Source of the DNA: Kluyvera cryocrescens NBRC 102467
Lineage (GTDB): Bacteria; Pseudomonadota; Gammaproteobacteria; Enterobacterales; Enterobacteriaceae
Assembly (NCBI RefSeq): GCF_001571285.1
Contig: NZ_BCTM01000017.1
Coordinates: 1-64,000, forward strand
Length of the DNA: 64,000 bases
Direction of reading: 5' to 3'
Below are positions 1 to 8,428 of the stretch, one piece after another. The position numbers and the translations under genes were made by a program. Numbering within the stretch: the first letter of the stretch is position 1; each line of letters opens with the position of its first letter. The notes beneath the pieces are model-generated. The model was not told the DNA's origin and ran no database searches. It worked only from the letters and a program-made list of their open reading frames with translations.

Positions 1-12
1 TTCTTTAAATAG

Positions 13-88
13 TGGTGCCCGGACTCGGAATCGAACCAAGGACACGGGGATTTTCAATCCCCTGCTCTACCGACTGAGCTATCCGGGC
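13..88 (-). tRNA. pheV: tRNA-Phe (GAA), pheV position
   Basis: Read on the minus strand this is a complete 76-nt cloverleaf that starts GCCCGGATAGCTCAGTCGGT, has anticodon GAA in the loop TTGAAAAT, a TTCGATTC T-arm and an encoded CCA end. It sits next to yqgA and speC, as pheV does in E. coli. Its 3' end faces the left edge of the window, so any island integrated at this tRNA would lie outside what can be seen. Confidence 0.97.
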
Positions 89-193
89 AACGGGGCGCAT
101 TAAACCGTAATCGCCTCGACTCGTCAACGAAATTTATAAAATTTGCGGCGAGTTGCACAATCTATCACCACTTCACGCAGTTAGCACGACTTT

Positions 194-907
194 TCAGGCA
201 AAAAATGCCGTCCAGGCGGCGGAAATCGGCATCGCCAGCAGCAGGGCGGGCAGCATATTCACTACCGCAAACATTTTGATGCCGCAGATACGTAGGCCGG
301 TTGCCAGCAGCAGCAGGCCGCCAACGGCGGTAAAATCGGCCATCATTGCCGGAGTGGTGAGCGGCAGAATCAAAAAGGCGCAGAATGCCAGTGACAGCTG
401 GATGATTAACATGGGTACGCTGATGGCGCAGACGGCAAAACCCAACGAGCAGGCGAAAATCATCGCGGTAAAGAAATCGAGAAACGACTTGGCAATCAGA
501 ATGGTGGGATCGCCGGTCATGCCTTCATGCATTGAACCAAAAATCCCGGTGCCGCTGGCGCAAAACAGCACGATGATGGCGACAAAGCTCTGAATAAAAT
601 TTTCGTGCTGACTGCTTTGGCCGGGTTTGAGCATCCGTTTTTGCACCCGGGATACGGCGTTGTTAATGCCTCTTTCCAGGTAGCAAAACTCGCCAATCAG
701 CGCGCCGACCAGGGTGGCTAGCACCATCACCGGCATGTTGGCGCATTTGATCACCAGAAGCAGACCAATACCCAGCGAGGCCAGGCCGAAAATCGAAGTC
801 ATGGAAACGCGGATACGTTCCGGTAAACGCTGGCTTAAAAGCGCGCCGAGAAGCCCACCGACCAGCACCGCGCCAGCATTGATAAAAGGTCCAATAACCA
901 CATTCAC
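194..907 (-). CDS. yqgA: YqgA, DUF554 family membrane protein
   Basis: The 237-aa product is very hydrophobic, with several predicted membrane segments starting near residue 5 (a Gly/Leu-rich GAVLVGGLLGALLS stretch). It matches the DUF554 family and the usual YqgA length of about 235 residues. The gene is divergent from speC, the same arrangement as in E. coli. The function is not known; it is an inner-membrane protein, probably a transporter of some kind, but no substrate is established. The start at MNVVIG is the natural N-terminus of the family. Confidence 0.9.
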   Translation of the reverse strand: MNVVIGPFINAGAVLVGGLLGALLSQRLPERIRVSMTSIFGLASLGIGLLLVIKCANMPVMVLATLVGALIGEFCYLERGINNAVSRVQKRMLKPGQSSQHENFIQSFVAIIVLFCASGTGIFGSMHEGMTGDPTILIAKSFLDFFTAMIFACSLGFAVCAISVPMLIIQLSLAFCAFLILPLTTPAMMADFTAVGGLLLLATGLRICGIKMFAVVNMLPALLLAMPISAAWTAFFA

Positions 908-1330
908 TCCTAATAACTATCGCTGAATCCTGCATTATTATGGACCGATTAATCGGTTCAGTGGCTATTTTCCTTGAGGTAAATGCATAAAGATTTCGTC
1001 TTGCACCCTCTGAATAAAGGTGCAATGATTGCGCGAAAATTCTCCTTTCCTGATAGGGGGCAGCCTGCAATGACATTCTTGCCATTACATCGTCAATGCC
1101 GCTTCGCTGGTTTGCGAAGGCTCTCCCGTACCCCTGCGCCGTACCTCCCGTTCACCATGCGGTGACGGCAACGCACGCTCACTGCAGGACAACAGTAAGA
1201 TCAGACCCTGTCTGCTTTTACTGATGTCTGGCGGTCGGAGCTGTAATTCAGCTGCACCCAGACGTTTCGTGGGGCAAAGCCAAACGCTTTGTCCGGGGCT
1301 TTCACACTCCCTCAGCGGGTAGTTGCGCTT
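908..1330. promoter_or_regulatory. yqgA-speC divergent intergenic region with long speC leader
   Basis: No convincing gene lies in these 423 bases; short open frames here lack a ribosome site and have no recognisable product. The region must hold the divergent promoters for yqgA and speC. A 14-bp perfect palindrome, ACCGATTAATCGGT, lies at 944-957 near the yqgA side and looks like an operator, but I cannot name its protein. The part before speC is GC-rich and can form several hairpins, in keeping with a long, structured speC leader. Confidence 0.5.
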
Positions 1331-3466
1331 ATGAAATCAATGAATATTGCTGCCAGTCGTGAACTGGTCTCTCGCTTGTCCACCCATCGCAGCGTCGTGG
1401 CGCTGGACAGCACCGACTTTACCGATGTCGCAGCAGTCGTCATGACGGTGGCAGATAGCCACAGCGGTATTCTGGCCTTACTCAAACGCACAGGTTTTCA
1501 TCTGCCGGTGTTTGTCTTGACGGCCGACAATATAGATGCTCCCGAAGGGGTAGATGCCGTCATAAGCGGTAAAGAGCAGGAGTGGCTTGAGCTGGAGACG
1601 GCGGCCTGCCGTTACGAAGAGGAGCTCCTGCCGCCGTTCTTCGACACCCTGAGCCAATACGTCGAAATGGGCAACAGCACCTTTGCCTGTCCGGGACATC
1701 AGCACGGCGCATTCTTTAAAAAGCACCCCGCAGGGCGCCAGTTCTATGAGTTTTTCGGTGAGAATGTCTTTCGTGCCGACATGTGTAACGCCGACGTTAA
1801 GCTAGGTGACCTGCTGATCCACGAAGGCTCGGCCAAGCACGCGCAGAAGTTTGCTGCGAAAGTGTTTAACGCCGACAAAACCTACTTTGTGCTAAACGGC
1901 ACGTCAGCGGCCAACAAAGTGGTGACCAACGCGCTGCTGACCCGTGGCGATCTGGTGCTGTTTGACCGCAATAACCACAAATCCAACCACCACGGTGCGC
2001 TCATTCAGGCTGGGGCGACGCCGGTCTATCTGGAGGCTGCGCGCAACCCGTTCGGTTTTATCGGCGGGATTGATGAACACTGCTTCGATGACGCCTATCT
2101 GCGCGAACTCATCCGTGAAGTGGCGCCGCAAAAGGCCGATGCCGCGCGTCCATTCCGGCTGGCGATTATTCAGTTGGGGACTTACGACGGCACCATTTAC
2201 AACGCGCGTCAGGTGGTGGACAAAATCGGCCACCTGTGTGACTACATTCTGTTTGATTCCGCCTGGGTGGGCTACGAACAGTTTATCGACATGATGGCGG
2301 ATACCTCGCCGCTGCTGCTGGATCTCAATGAAAACGACCCGGGCATTTTTGTCACTCAATCGGTGCACAAGCAGCAGGCCGGATTCTCGCAGACGTCGCA
2401 GATCCATAAAAAAGATAACCATATTCGCGGTCAGGCGCGTTTTTGCCCGCACAAGCGGCTGAACAACGCCTTTATGCTGCACGCCTCAACCAGCCCGTTC
2501 TACCCGCTTTTTGCGGCGTTAGATATTAACGCCAAAATTCATGAAGGCGAGAGCGGCCGCCGTCTATGGGCCGAATGCGTGGCATTGGGGATCGAAGCGC
2601 GCAAGGCAATCGTGGCGAACTGTAAAATGATCCAGCCGTTTATCCCGCCGATCGTCGACGGTCGCCCGTGGCAGGATCATCCCACTCAAACGATCGCCCG
2701 CGAACGCCGTTTCTTTAGCTTTGCGCCGGGCGCGCATTGGCACGGTTTTGACGGCTACGCGCAGGATCAGTATTTTGTCGATCCGTGCAAACTGCTGCTG
2801 ACCACGCCGGGGATCGATGCCCAAACCGGGCGCTATACCGAATTCGGGATTCCGGCGACTATTCTGGCTCATTATCTGCGTGAGAACGGCATCGTGCCGG
2901 AGAAGTGCGATCTCAACTCGATCCTCTTCCTTCTCACCCCGGCCGAAACGCCGGAGAAGCTGGCGCAACTGGTGGCGATGCTGGGTCAGTTTGAACAGCA
3001 TATTGAAGACGACACGCCGCTGGCGGACGTGCTGCCGACCATTTACAACAAATATCCGGTGCGCTATCGCGACTACACCCTGCGTGAACTGTGCCAGGAG
3101 ATGCACGATCTGTATGTCAGTTTTGACGTGAAAGATCTGCAAAAAGCGATGTTCCGCAAAGCAAGCCTGCCGGCGGTGGCGATGAATCCGCAGGATGCCA
3201 ACAGCGAATTTATTCGCGGCAACGTTGAGCTGGTGCGGATTAGCGAAGCGGAAGGGCGTATTGCCGCCGAGGGGGCGCTACCGTATCCGCCCGGCGTGCT
3301 GTGCGTCGTACCCGGGGAAGTGTGGGGGGGCGCGGTGCAGCGCTACTTCCTGGCGCTGGAAGAGGGCGTCAACCTGCTGCCCGGCTTCTCGCCGGAGCTT
3401 CAGGGGGTGTACAGCGAGAAAGATGCCGACGGCATTATGCGGCTGTTTGGCTATGTGCTGAAGTAG
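1331..3466 (+). CDS. speC: Ornithine decarboxylase SpeC (constitutive)
   Basis: This 711-aa PLP enzyme decarboxylates ornithine to putrescine in the cytoplasm. It has the fold type I decarboxylase layout: an N-terminal wing domain, then the PLP domain with the SVHKQQAGFSQTS motif, whose Lys347 should form the Schiff base, and a C-terminal domain with LPYPPGVLCVVPGE. The sequence is nearly colinear with E. coli SpeC. I chose the ATG at 1331 (MKSMNIAAS), which gives the E. coli length, over an upstream TTG at 1289. With speA and speB further along, the window carries both putrescine routes. It is convergent with the citrate regulator gene. Confidence 0.97.
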   Translation: MKSMNIAASRELVSRLSTHRSVVALDSTDFTDVAAVVMTVADSHSGILALLKRTGFHLPVFVLTADNIDAPEGVDAVISGKEQEWLELETAACRYEEELLPPFFDTLSQYVEMGNSTFACPGHQHGAFFKKHPAGRQFYEFFGENVFRADMCNADVKLGDLLIHEGSAKHAQKFAAKVFNADKTYFVLNGTSAANKVVTNALLTRGDLVLFDRNNHKSNHHGALIQAGATPVYLEAARNPFGFIGGIDEHCFDDAYLRELIREVAPQKADAARPFRLAIIQLGTYDGTIYNARQVVDKIGHLCDYILFDSAWVGYEQFIDMMADTSPLLLDLNENDPGIFVTQSVHKQQAGFSQTSQIHKKDNHIRGQARFCPHKRLNNAFMLHASTSPFYPLFAALDINAKIHEGESGRRLWAECVALGIEARKAIVANCKMIQPFIPPIVDGRPWQDHPTQTIARERRFFSFAPGAHWHGFDGYAQDQYFVDPCKLLLTTPGIDAQTGRYTEFGIPATILAHYLRENGIVPEKCDLNSILFLLTPAETPEKLAQLVAMLGQFEQHIEDDTPLADVLPTIYNKYPVRYRDYTLRELCQEMHDLYVSFDVKDLQKAMFRKASLPAVAMNPQDANSEFIRGNVELVRISEAEGRIAAEGALPYPPGVLCVVPGEVWGGAVQRYFLALEEGVNLLPGFSPELQGVYSEKDADGIMRLFGYVLK

Positions 3467-3502
3467 CGGGCGACTTCCCCTCATCCGCTGAGGATGGGGG
3501 GA

Positions 3503-4195
3503 TCACGCGGCGCTGCGGCGATACATCCTGCGCGGGTGACCAATCTTGCCGTACAGCATCTCGACGCTGAGAAACCCGGCTTCCACGCAGTGTTCCAGAT
3601 AGCGCCGGGTGGTGGTCTTACTCAACCCGGTTTCACTGACCACTTCATCCACCGAAAAACAGTGCGTGACCCGATCGTTAAACAGCTTCTGCACCCGCGC
3701 GAGGGTGTTTTCTTCAATTCCTTTACTGCCGTTGTCCTGGCGATAGTTTTTCGCCTGTAGCTGATAGAGTGAATCGACGTTCTGCTGATCGACAATCTTC
3801 CACACCCGCTGCTGCTCAGCAAATTGCACGAAGCGCTCCAGAGACTGACTAAGACGTTTCCACGACACCGGTTTAAGAATGTAATCAAACGCGCCGTTAC
3901 GAATGGCCTGACTACAGGTGTCCATGTCGCTGGCTGCGGTGATAAAAATGACCGAGCAGTTGGCGCGCAGCAGCATCGGATTGCTGATGAGGGTAATGCC
4001 CTTACCGTCCGGCAAGTAGTTATCCAAAAGCATCAGCTGCGGTTGCTTGCTCTCAAGCTGCTCTTGCGCCTCGGCCAGCGAAGCGGCAATGCCTACCAGC
4101 CGCAGGCGAGGGTGCTTACTGATAAGTTCCGCGTGCAGCTCGGCCAGTTCATTCTCATCTTCCACGATAAGCACATCAATAAGTTCATGTTGCAT
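3503..4195 (-). CDS. citB: CitB/DpiA-type response regulator
   Basis: The 230-aa response regulator has a receiver domain over residues 5-120. Asp58 in LMLLDNYLPDG is the phosphoacceptor, with the acidic pair VEDE near the start and Lys108 in YILKPV. A C-terminal helix-turn-helix follows (SVDEVVSETGLSKTTTRRYLE). This is the CitB/DcuR/DpiA class that partners CitA-type sensors and activates citrate genes. The ATG at 4195 (MQHELIDVLI) lies inside the 3' end of the sensor gene with an 11-nt overlap, which implies translational coupling. The likely targets are the divergent carrier-lyase operon. An alternative name would be dpiA or citZ. Confidence 0.85.
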   Translation of the reverse strand: MQHELIDVLIVEDENELAELHAELISKHPRLRLVGIAASLAEAQEQLESKQPQLMLLDNYLPDGKGITLISNPMLLRANCSVIFITAASDMDTCSQAIRNGAFDYILKPVSWKRLSQSLERFVQFAEQQRVWKIVDQQNVDSLYQLQAKNYRQDNGSKGIEENTLARVQKLFNDRVTHCFSVDEVVSETGLSKTTTRRYLEHCVEAGFLSVEMLYGKIGHPRRMYRRSAA

Positions 4196-5822
4196 AGTCG
4201 GTCTCTTCCAGTTCCTGTGTGGTACACCGGGCGTTTCCCGTGGCGGGGATAAACAGCGAGAAAATGGTGCCATGCGGGGTGTTATCGGCCACTTCGATAA
4301 GACCGCCAGCCTGCGTCACATAGCTTTCGATCAAATAAAGCCCGATCCCATGATCGCCCTGGGTTTTGGTGGTCACACCGCGTTCAAAGATTCGTTCACG
4401 GATCTCCGCGTTAATGCCGATTCCCTGATCGGCCACTTCAATGATCAGCTCTCTTTCGTTAAGCAGGATCAGCACCTCCACCGGTTCATGCGGTAGCGGC
4501 GCACGCTGCGTGGCTTCAATGGCGTTATCCAGCAGGTTGCCAATAATCGAAATGACCTCGGATTCCGCCAGCGGCGTAAACGGCTCTTTCATTGAGCAAC
4601 CGGGATCGAAGCGAAGCGCCACGCCTTTCTCGCGGGCGCGGGCCGCTTTCCCCAGCAACAGGCCACACAGCGTTGGGGAGCTAAAGCGTGAGGAGATAAA
4701 GTCCAGCAGCTCTTGCGCATGCTCCGACTGGGCCTGGATATAGCGAATTGCCTCATCGTAGCGCCCCATGTGCAGCAAGCCGGAAAGCGTGGTCATACGG
4801 TTCAACTGCTCATGGCGCATGATGCGCAGGTTGTCGGCGTAGCGTTTAACCTGGCTTAGCTGGGCGCTGAGCGAGTCAATTTCGTTGCGATCGCGAAAGG
4901 TGATCACCCAGCCCTGCAGGGAATCTTCCAGCATGATCCGCACGCGGCTGGCGATCACCGTCAGATCGTTAAAGCGGCAAATCTCATCATGGTTATCCTG
5001 TCGAAGCATGGTTTCGCGAGAGAAAAAGGGGACCGGGGCAATGACCTCGTCAATCAACTGACCGCGCAGCTCGCGTGCCGGCAAGCTGAGCCCGAGCAGC
5101 GTTCTTGCCGCCTGGTTTATCACTTCAATACGGAGATTATCGTCAATGGCGATGACCCCTTCGTAGATCGACTCCATCATCGCTTTTTGCTGGCGCACCA
5201 GCAGACCAATCTCGCGCGGTTCGAGTGAGAAAATCTGTTTTTTAATACTGCGGGTGAAAAACCACGAGAAGATGAACAGCGCGATCAGCAAAAGCACCGC
5301 GGCAATCAGGATGTTGACTACTTTGCTGACGGTAATGGTATCAAGATAGCTGGTCAGATAGCCTACCGAGACAATGCCCACTACCTGTCCGTGGTCGTTG
5401 AATATGGGGGCTTTGCTGCGCAGAGAAATGCCCAGCCCCCCCTGGCGAATGGTGGTGGTGCTCTTACCTTGCAGCACCTCAGCGTTATCTCCCCCGACCA
5501 GCGTTTTGCCTACCCTGTCGTCAAACACCGAATGATACAAATGCAGGCCCTTATTATCGCCAATCACGATAAAGCTGGCATCGCTGCGGGCGGCTAATTT
5601 CTGCATGAAATCATGGATCGCGGGGATATTTTTATCCGCCACCTGTTTACGCAAGCTGGGGATGATGGCTATTTCCTCGGCCTGTATTTTTGCTCGGCCA
5701 CTCATCTCCTGATATAGCTGTTTGCCGACGTCGATATAATAATAGCTACCCAGCAATGCAAACAGCATTGAGAAAAAGACAACCAGCGAAATAAACAGTT
5801 TTATTTGAAATGATACTTTCAT
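4185..5822 (-). CDS. citA: CitA/DpiB-type citrate sensor histidine kinase
   Basis: The 545-aa membrane kinase has a first membrane helix at about residues 8-30, a periplasmic PAS domain to about 165, a second helix at about 168-190, a cytoplasmic PAS, and a kinase core. The phospho-accepting His337 lies in MRHEQLN; the ATP site shows NLLDNAIEA, DQGIGI and GDHGIGLYLI. The periplasmic domain keeps the family's ligand features LYH, GK and LRSKAP, which in CitA of Klebsiella bind citrate. The ATG at 5822 (MKVSFQIKLF) places the first helix at the N-terminus as in CitA; longer upstream starts would add a non-conserved tail. It is divergent from the carrier-lyase operon. Confidence 0.88.
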   Translation of the reverse strand: MKVSFQIKLFISLVVFFSMLFALLGSYYYIDVGKQLYQEMSGRAKIQAEEIAIIPSLRKQVADKNIPAIHDFMQKLAARSDASFIVIGDNKGLHLYHSVFDDRVGKTLVGGDNAEVLQGKSTTTIRQGGLGISLRSKAPIFNDHGQVVGIVSVGYLTSYLDTITVSKVVNILIAAVLLLIALFIFSWFFTRSIKKQIFSLEPREIGLLVRQQKAMMESIYEGVIAIDDNLRIEVINQAARTLLGLSLPARELRGQLIDEVIAPVPFFSRETMLRQDNHDEICRFNDLTVIASRVRIMLEDSLQGWVITFRDRNEIDSLSAQLSQVKRYADNLRIMRHEQLNRMTTLSGLLHMGRYDEAIRYIQAQSEHAQELLDFISSRFSSPTLCGLLLGKAARAREKGVALRFDPGCSMKEPFTPLAESEVISIIGNLLDNAIEATQRAPLPHEPVEVLILLNERELIIEVADQGIGINAEIRERIFERGVTTKTQGDHGIGLYLIESYVTQAGGLIEVADNTPHGTIFSLFIPATGNARCTTQELEETDYAT

Positions 5823-5994
5823 TACTCTCACGCAGGGCTGCAACGGAAGGTGCAATATATCATCTTTTTTACCCCGGGCTGCTGGTTTGCCGGAAACTTG
5901 TGATCCCTTGCACAGCAAGGGGTGAAAAGAGATTTTTCTGAAAAAGGAGTTCAATTAAGGCTAAATTAATAAATGTTATTTATTTGTTCGGTTT

Positions 5995-6105
5995 AGAAAA
6001 GAAACCATAAAAACCACGCTTATAAATAAGGCGTTAGTCACATTAAAATAAAGAAACCATTAAAACCATAGATGCCATTAAAACTTCGGTTTTAATATGC
6101 TTTCA
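5995..6105 (+). promoter_or_regulatory. Candidate CitB-binding region upstream of the citrate operon
   Basis: The AT-rich gap between the divergent sensor and carrier genes contains repeated AAACCAT-like elements: AAACCATAAAAACCA at 6002-6016 and AAACCATTAAAACCAT at 6055-6070, with GCCATTAAAAC following. A perfect 8-bp inverted repeat with a TTCG loop, ATTAAAAC-TTCG-GTTTTAAT, spans 6077-6096. CitB and DpiA bind AT-rich sites between the divergent citrate transcripts in relatives, so this is the likely target. The exact binding sites are inferred. Confidence 0.45.
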
Positions 6106-6168
6106 CTCACATAAAGTAAGCCTTTAGACCCTTAAGCTAAAACTACAAAATAACTAGAGGGCTTCAAT

Positions 6169-7530
6169 ATGAGCACGACTGATGATTCATTCTCTGTAAC
6201 CCATGAACCGATCGAAATTCAACGTCCGGCACTCAAAGAGCGCTGGTGGCATATTATGGATACATGGAAAGTCGGTATTATTCCTCTGCCGCTGTTTGTG
6301 TTAGCCGGAGCGCTGATTGCCATCGATTGTCTGGGCGGTAAGCTGCCGAGCGATATCGTGGTGATGGTGGCGACGCTGGCATTTTTTGGTTTTGCCTGCG
6401 GCGAATTCGGTAAGCGTCTGCCTATCGTTGGCAAGCTGGGTGCGGCGGCCATCTGCGCTACCTTTATCCCATCCGCGATGGTCTATTACGGCCTACTGCC
6501 GGACGTTGTCGTCGAGTCGACCACCAAGTTCTACAAATCGACCAACATTCTCTACCTCTACATCTGCTGCATCATCGTCGGCAGCATCATGAGCATGAAC
6601 CGCACCGTACTGATTCAGGGTTTCCTGCGCATCTTCTTCCCGATGCTGTGCGGTGAAATCGTCGGCATGATTGTCGGGATGGGCGTCGGGATGGCGCTGG
6701 GCCTTGAACCGTTCCAGATCTTCTTCTTTATCATTCTGCCGATCATGGCGGGTGGCGTGGGTGAGGGGGCGATCCCGCTGTCGATCGGCTATGCCACCAT
6801 ATTGCACATGGATCAGGGCGTTGCGCTGGGTCGCGTACTGCCGATGGTCATGCTCGGGGGCCTTACCGCCATCATTATTTCCGGCTGCCTGAACCAGCTC
6901 GGCAAGCGTTTCCCACACCTGACCGGTGAAGGCCAACTGATGCCAAACCGCGGCAACGCGGATACCCAATCTTCGCAGCCTGCGTTCTCCGGCAAAACCG
7001 ATGTGACTACAATTGCTTCCGGCGCGCTGCTGGCGGTGCTGCTGTACATGATAGGGATGCTGGGTCACAAGCTGATTGGCCTGCCTGCACCGGTTGGCAT
7101 GCTGTTTGTGGCGGTACTGGTGAAACTGTGCAACGGTGCCTCTCCCCGTCTGCTCGAAGGCTCGCAGGTGGTTTACAAATTCTTCCAGACCTCGGTGACC
7201 TACCCGATTCTGTTCGCCGTCGGTGTGGCTATCACCCCATGGCAGGAGCTGGTTAACGCCTTCACCCTCAGCAACCTGCTGGTGATCGTCAGCACCGTTT
7301 CTGCACTGGTCGCCACGGGCTTCTTTGTCGGTAAAAAAATCGGCATGCACCCGATTGATGTCGCCATCGTCTCCTGCTGCCAGAGCGGCCAGGGCGGTAC
7401 CGGTGACGTGGCGATTCTGACCGCTGGCAACCGTATGAGCCTGATGCCGTTTGCGCAGATTGCGACCCGTATTGGTGGCGCAATCAACGTCTCCATCTCG
7501 CTGCTGGTACTGGGCAACTTCCTTGTTTAA
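6169..7530 (+). CDS. 2-hydroxycarboxylate transporter (citrate carrier, CitS/CitW family)
   Basis: The 453-aa polytopic protein belongs to the 2-HCT family. It shows both re-entrant loop signatures, GGVGEGAIP near residue 200 and GQGGTGD near residue 408, and the conserved Arg in MPFAQIATRIGG that binds the substrate carboxylate in CitS. It should import citrate, either with Na+ or in exchange for acetate. From memory, the Klebsiella citrate/acetate antiporter CitW has about this length, but I cannot align it here, so I leave the symbol blank. It leads an operon with the FAH protein and citCDEFXG. A good ribosome site, AGAGGG, precedes the ATG. Confidence 0.88.
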   Translation: MSTTDDSFSVTHEPIEIQRPALKERWWHIMDTWKVGIIPLPLFVLAGALIAIDCLGGKLPSDIVVMVATLAFFGFACGEFGKRLPIVGKLGAAAICATFIPSAMVYYGLLPDVVVESTTKFYKSTNILYLYICCIIVGSIMSMNRTVLIQGFLRIFFPMLCGEIVGMIVGMGVGMALGLEPFQIFFFIILPIMAGGVGEGAIPLSIGYATILHMDQGVALGRVLPMVMLGGLTAIIISGCLNQLGKRFPHLTGEGQLMPNRGNADTQSSQPAFSGKTDVTTIASGALLAVLLYMIGMLGHKLIGLPAPVGMLFVAVLVKLCNGASPRLLEGSQVVYKFFQTSVTYPILFAVGVAITPWQELVNAFTLSNLLVIVSTVSALVATGFFVGKKIGMHPIDVAIVSCCQSGQGGTGDVAILTAGNRMSLMPFAQIATRIGGAINVSISLLVLGNFLV

Positions 7531-7551
7531 ACATGGTATTCAGGATTAACA

Positions 7552-8415
7552 ATGAAACTCGCAAGCTTTATCTATCAGGGCGTTCGCAGCTACGGCATCG
7601 TGAATGCGCAAGGGATGATTGATTTAGGTCGCCGACTTGGCGATCGCTACAGCGACCTTAAGGCGCTGTTACAGGGCAACGGGCTGGCGGATGCCACCCG
7701 CTATCTGCATGACGCAGTCGATGTGCCAATGGACGCGGTGACCTTTTTACCGGTGATTGAGCACCCGGAAAAGATCCTCTGCGTGGGCATGAACTACGCC
7801 GAAAAACGCAAAGAGTTTGACCAGCATAATCCGGCACCGACGCTGTTTGTTCGTTTTCCTGATTCGCAAACGGCGCATAACGCACCGGTGCTCAAACCGC
7901 GCCACTCCCGTGAATTTGACTATGAAGGCGAGCTGGCGGTGATTATCGGTAGAGGCGGCGAGAATATCAGCCGCGAAGAGGCGTTGAGCCACGTGGCAGG
8001 CTATAGCTGCTACATGGACGGCTCGGCCCGCGACTGGCAGCACACCTGGTTTACCGCTGGGAAAAACTGGCGCCAGACCGGGGCGTTCGGCCCATGGATG
8101 ACGACCGCCGATGAAATTCCTGACCCACATCAACTGGCTATCCGCACGTGGCTCAACGGGCGCATGGTGCAGGACGACAATACCAGCAGCATGATCCACA
8201 AAGTGGCGGAGCTGATTGAGTACATCAGCACCTTCACCTGCCTAAGCCCAGGTGATGTGATCATCACCTGCTCTCCTGGCGGTGTCGGTAAAAAACGGAA
8301 TCCGCCGCTGTTTATGCAGGAAGGTGATCGTATCGAAGTGGAGATTGAGCACATCGGCCATCTCAGCAACATCATCATGGAAGCGCCAGCGAACACGCTG
8401 ACGGCAGCGCACTAA
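7552..8415 (+). CDS. Fumarylacetoacetate hydrolase-family protein (candidate oxaloacetate decarboxylase)
   Basis: The 287-aa protein has the FAH C-terminal fold. The metal-binding EGE in FDYEGELAVIIG and the later Asp in YMDGSARDWQ are both present, as is the Lys in PVLKPRHS. The family covers acylpyruvate hydrolases, HpaG-like isomerase/decarboxylases and FAHD1-type oxaloacetate decarboxylases. Its place between the citrate carrier and citC, in an operon with no oadGAB genes, suggests it removes oxaloacetate made by citrate lyase. That role is inference; the family assignment is firm. Confidence 0.85.
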   Translation: MKLASFIYQGVRSYGIVNAQGMIDLGRRLGDRYSDLKALLQGNGLADATRYLHDAVDVPMDAVTFLPVIEHPEKILCVGMNYAEKRKEFDQHNPAPTLFVRFPDSQTAHNAPVLKPRHSREFDYEGELAVIIGRGGENISREEALSHVAGYSCYMDGSARDWQHTWFTAGKNWRQTGAFGPWMTTADEIPDPHQLAIRTWLNGRMVQDDNTSSMIHKVAELIEYISTFTCLSPGDVIITCSPGGVGKKRNPPLFMQEGDRIEVEIEHIGHLSNIIMEAPANTLTAAH

Positions 8416-8428
8416 GTAAGGCGGCACG

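Noticed and set aside
13..88. Genomic island integrated at tRNA-Phe within the window
   Set aside because: The tRNA 3' end faces the left edge and everything to its right is yqgA-speC core sequence; no integrase or direct repeat is visible inside the window.
983..1165. 60-codon open frame in the speC leader
   Set aside because: No ribosome site and no resemblance to a known leader peptide of a polyamine gene.
6493..7350. 285-codon open frame antisense to the citrate carrier
   Set aside because: It is a shadow of a GC-rich membrane-protein gene; the translation is His/Gln/Arg-rich with no motif.
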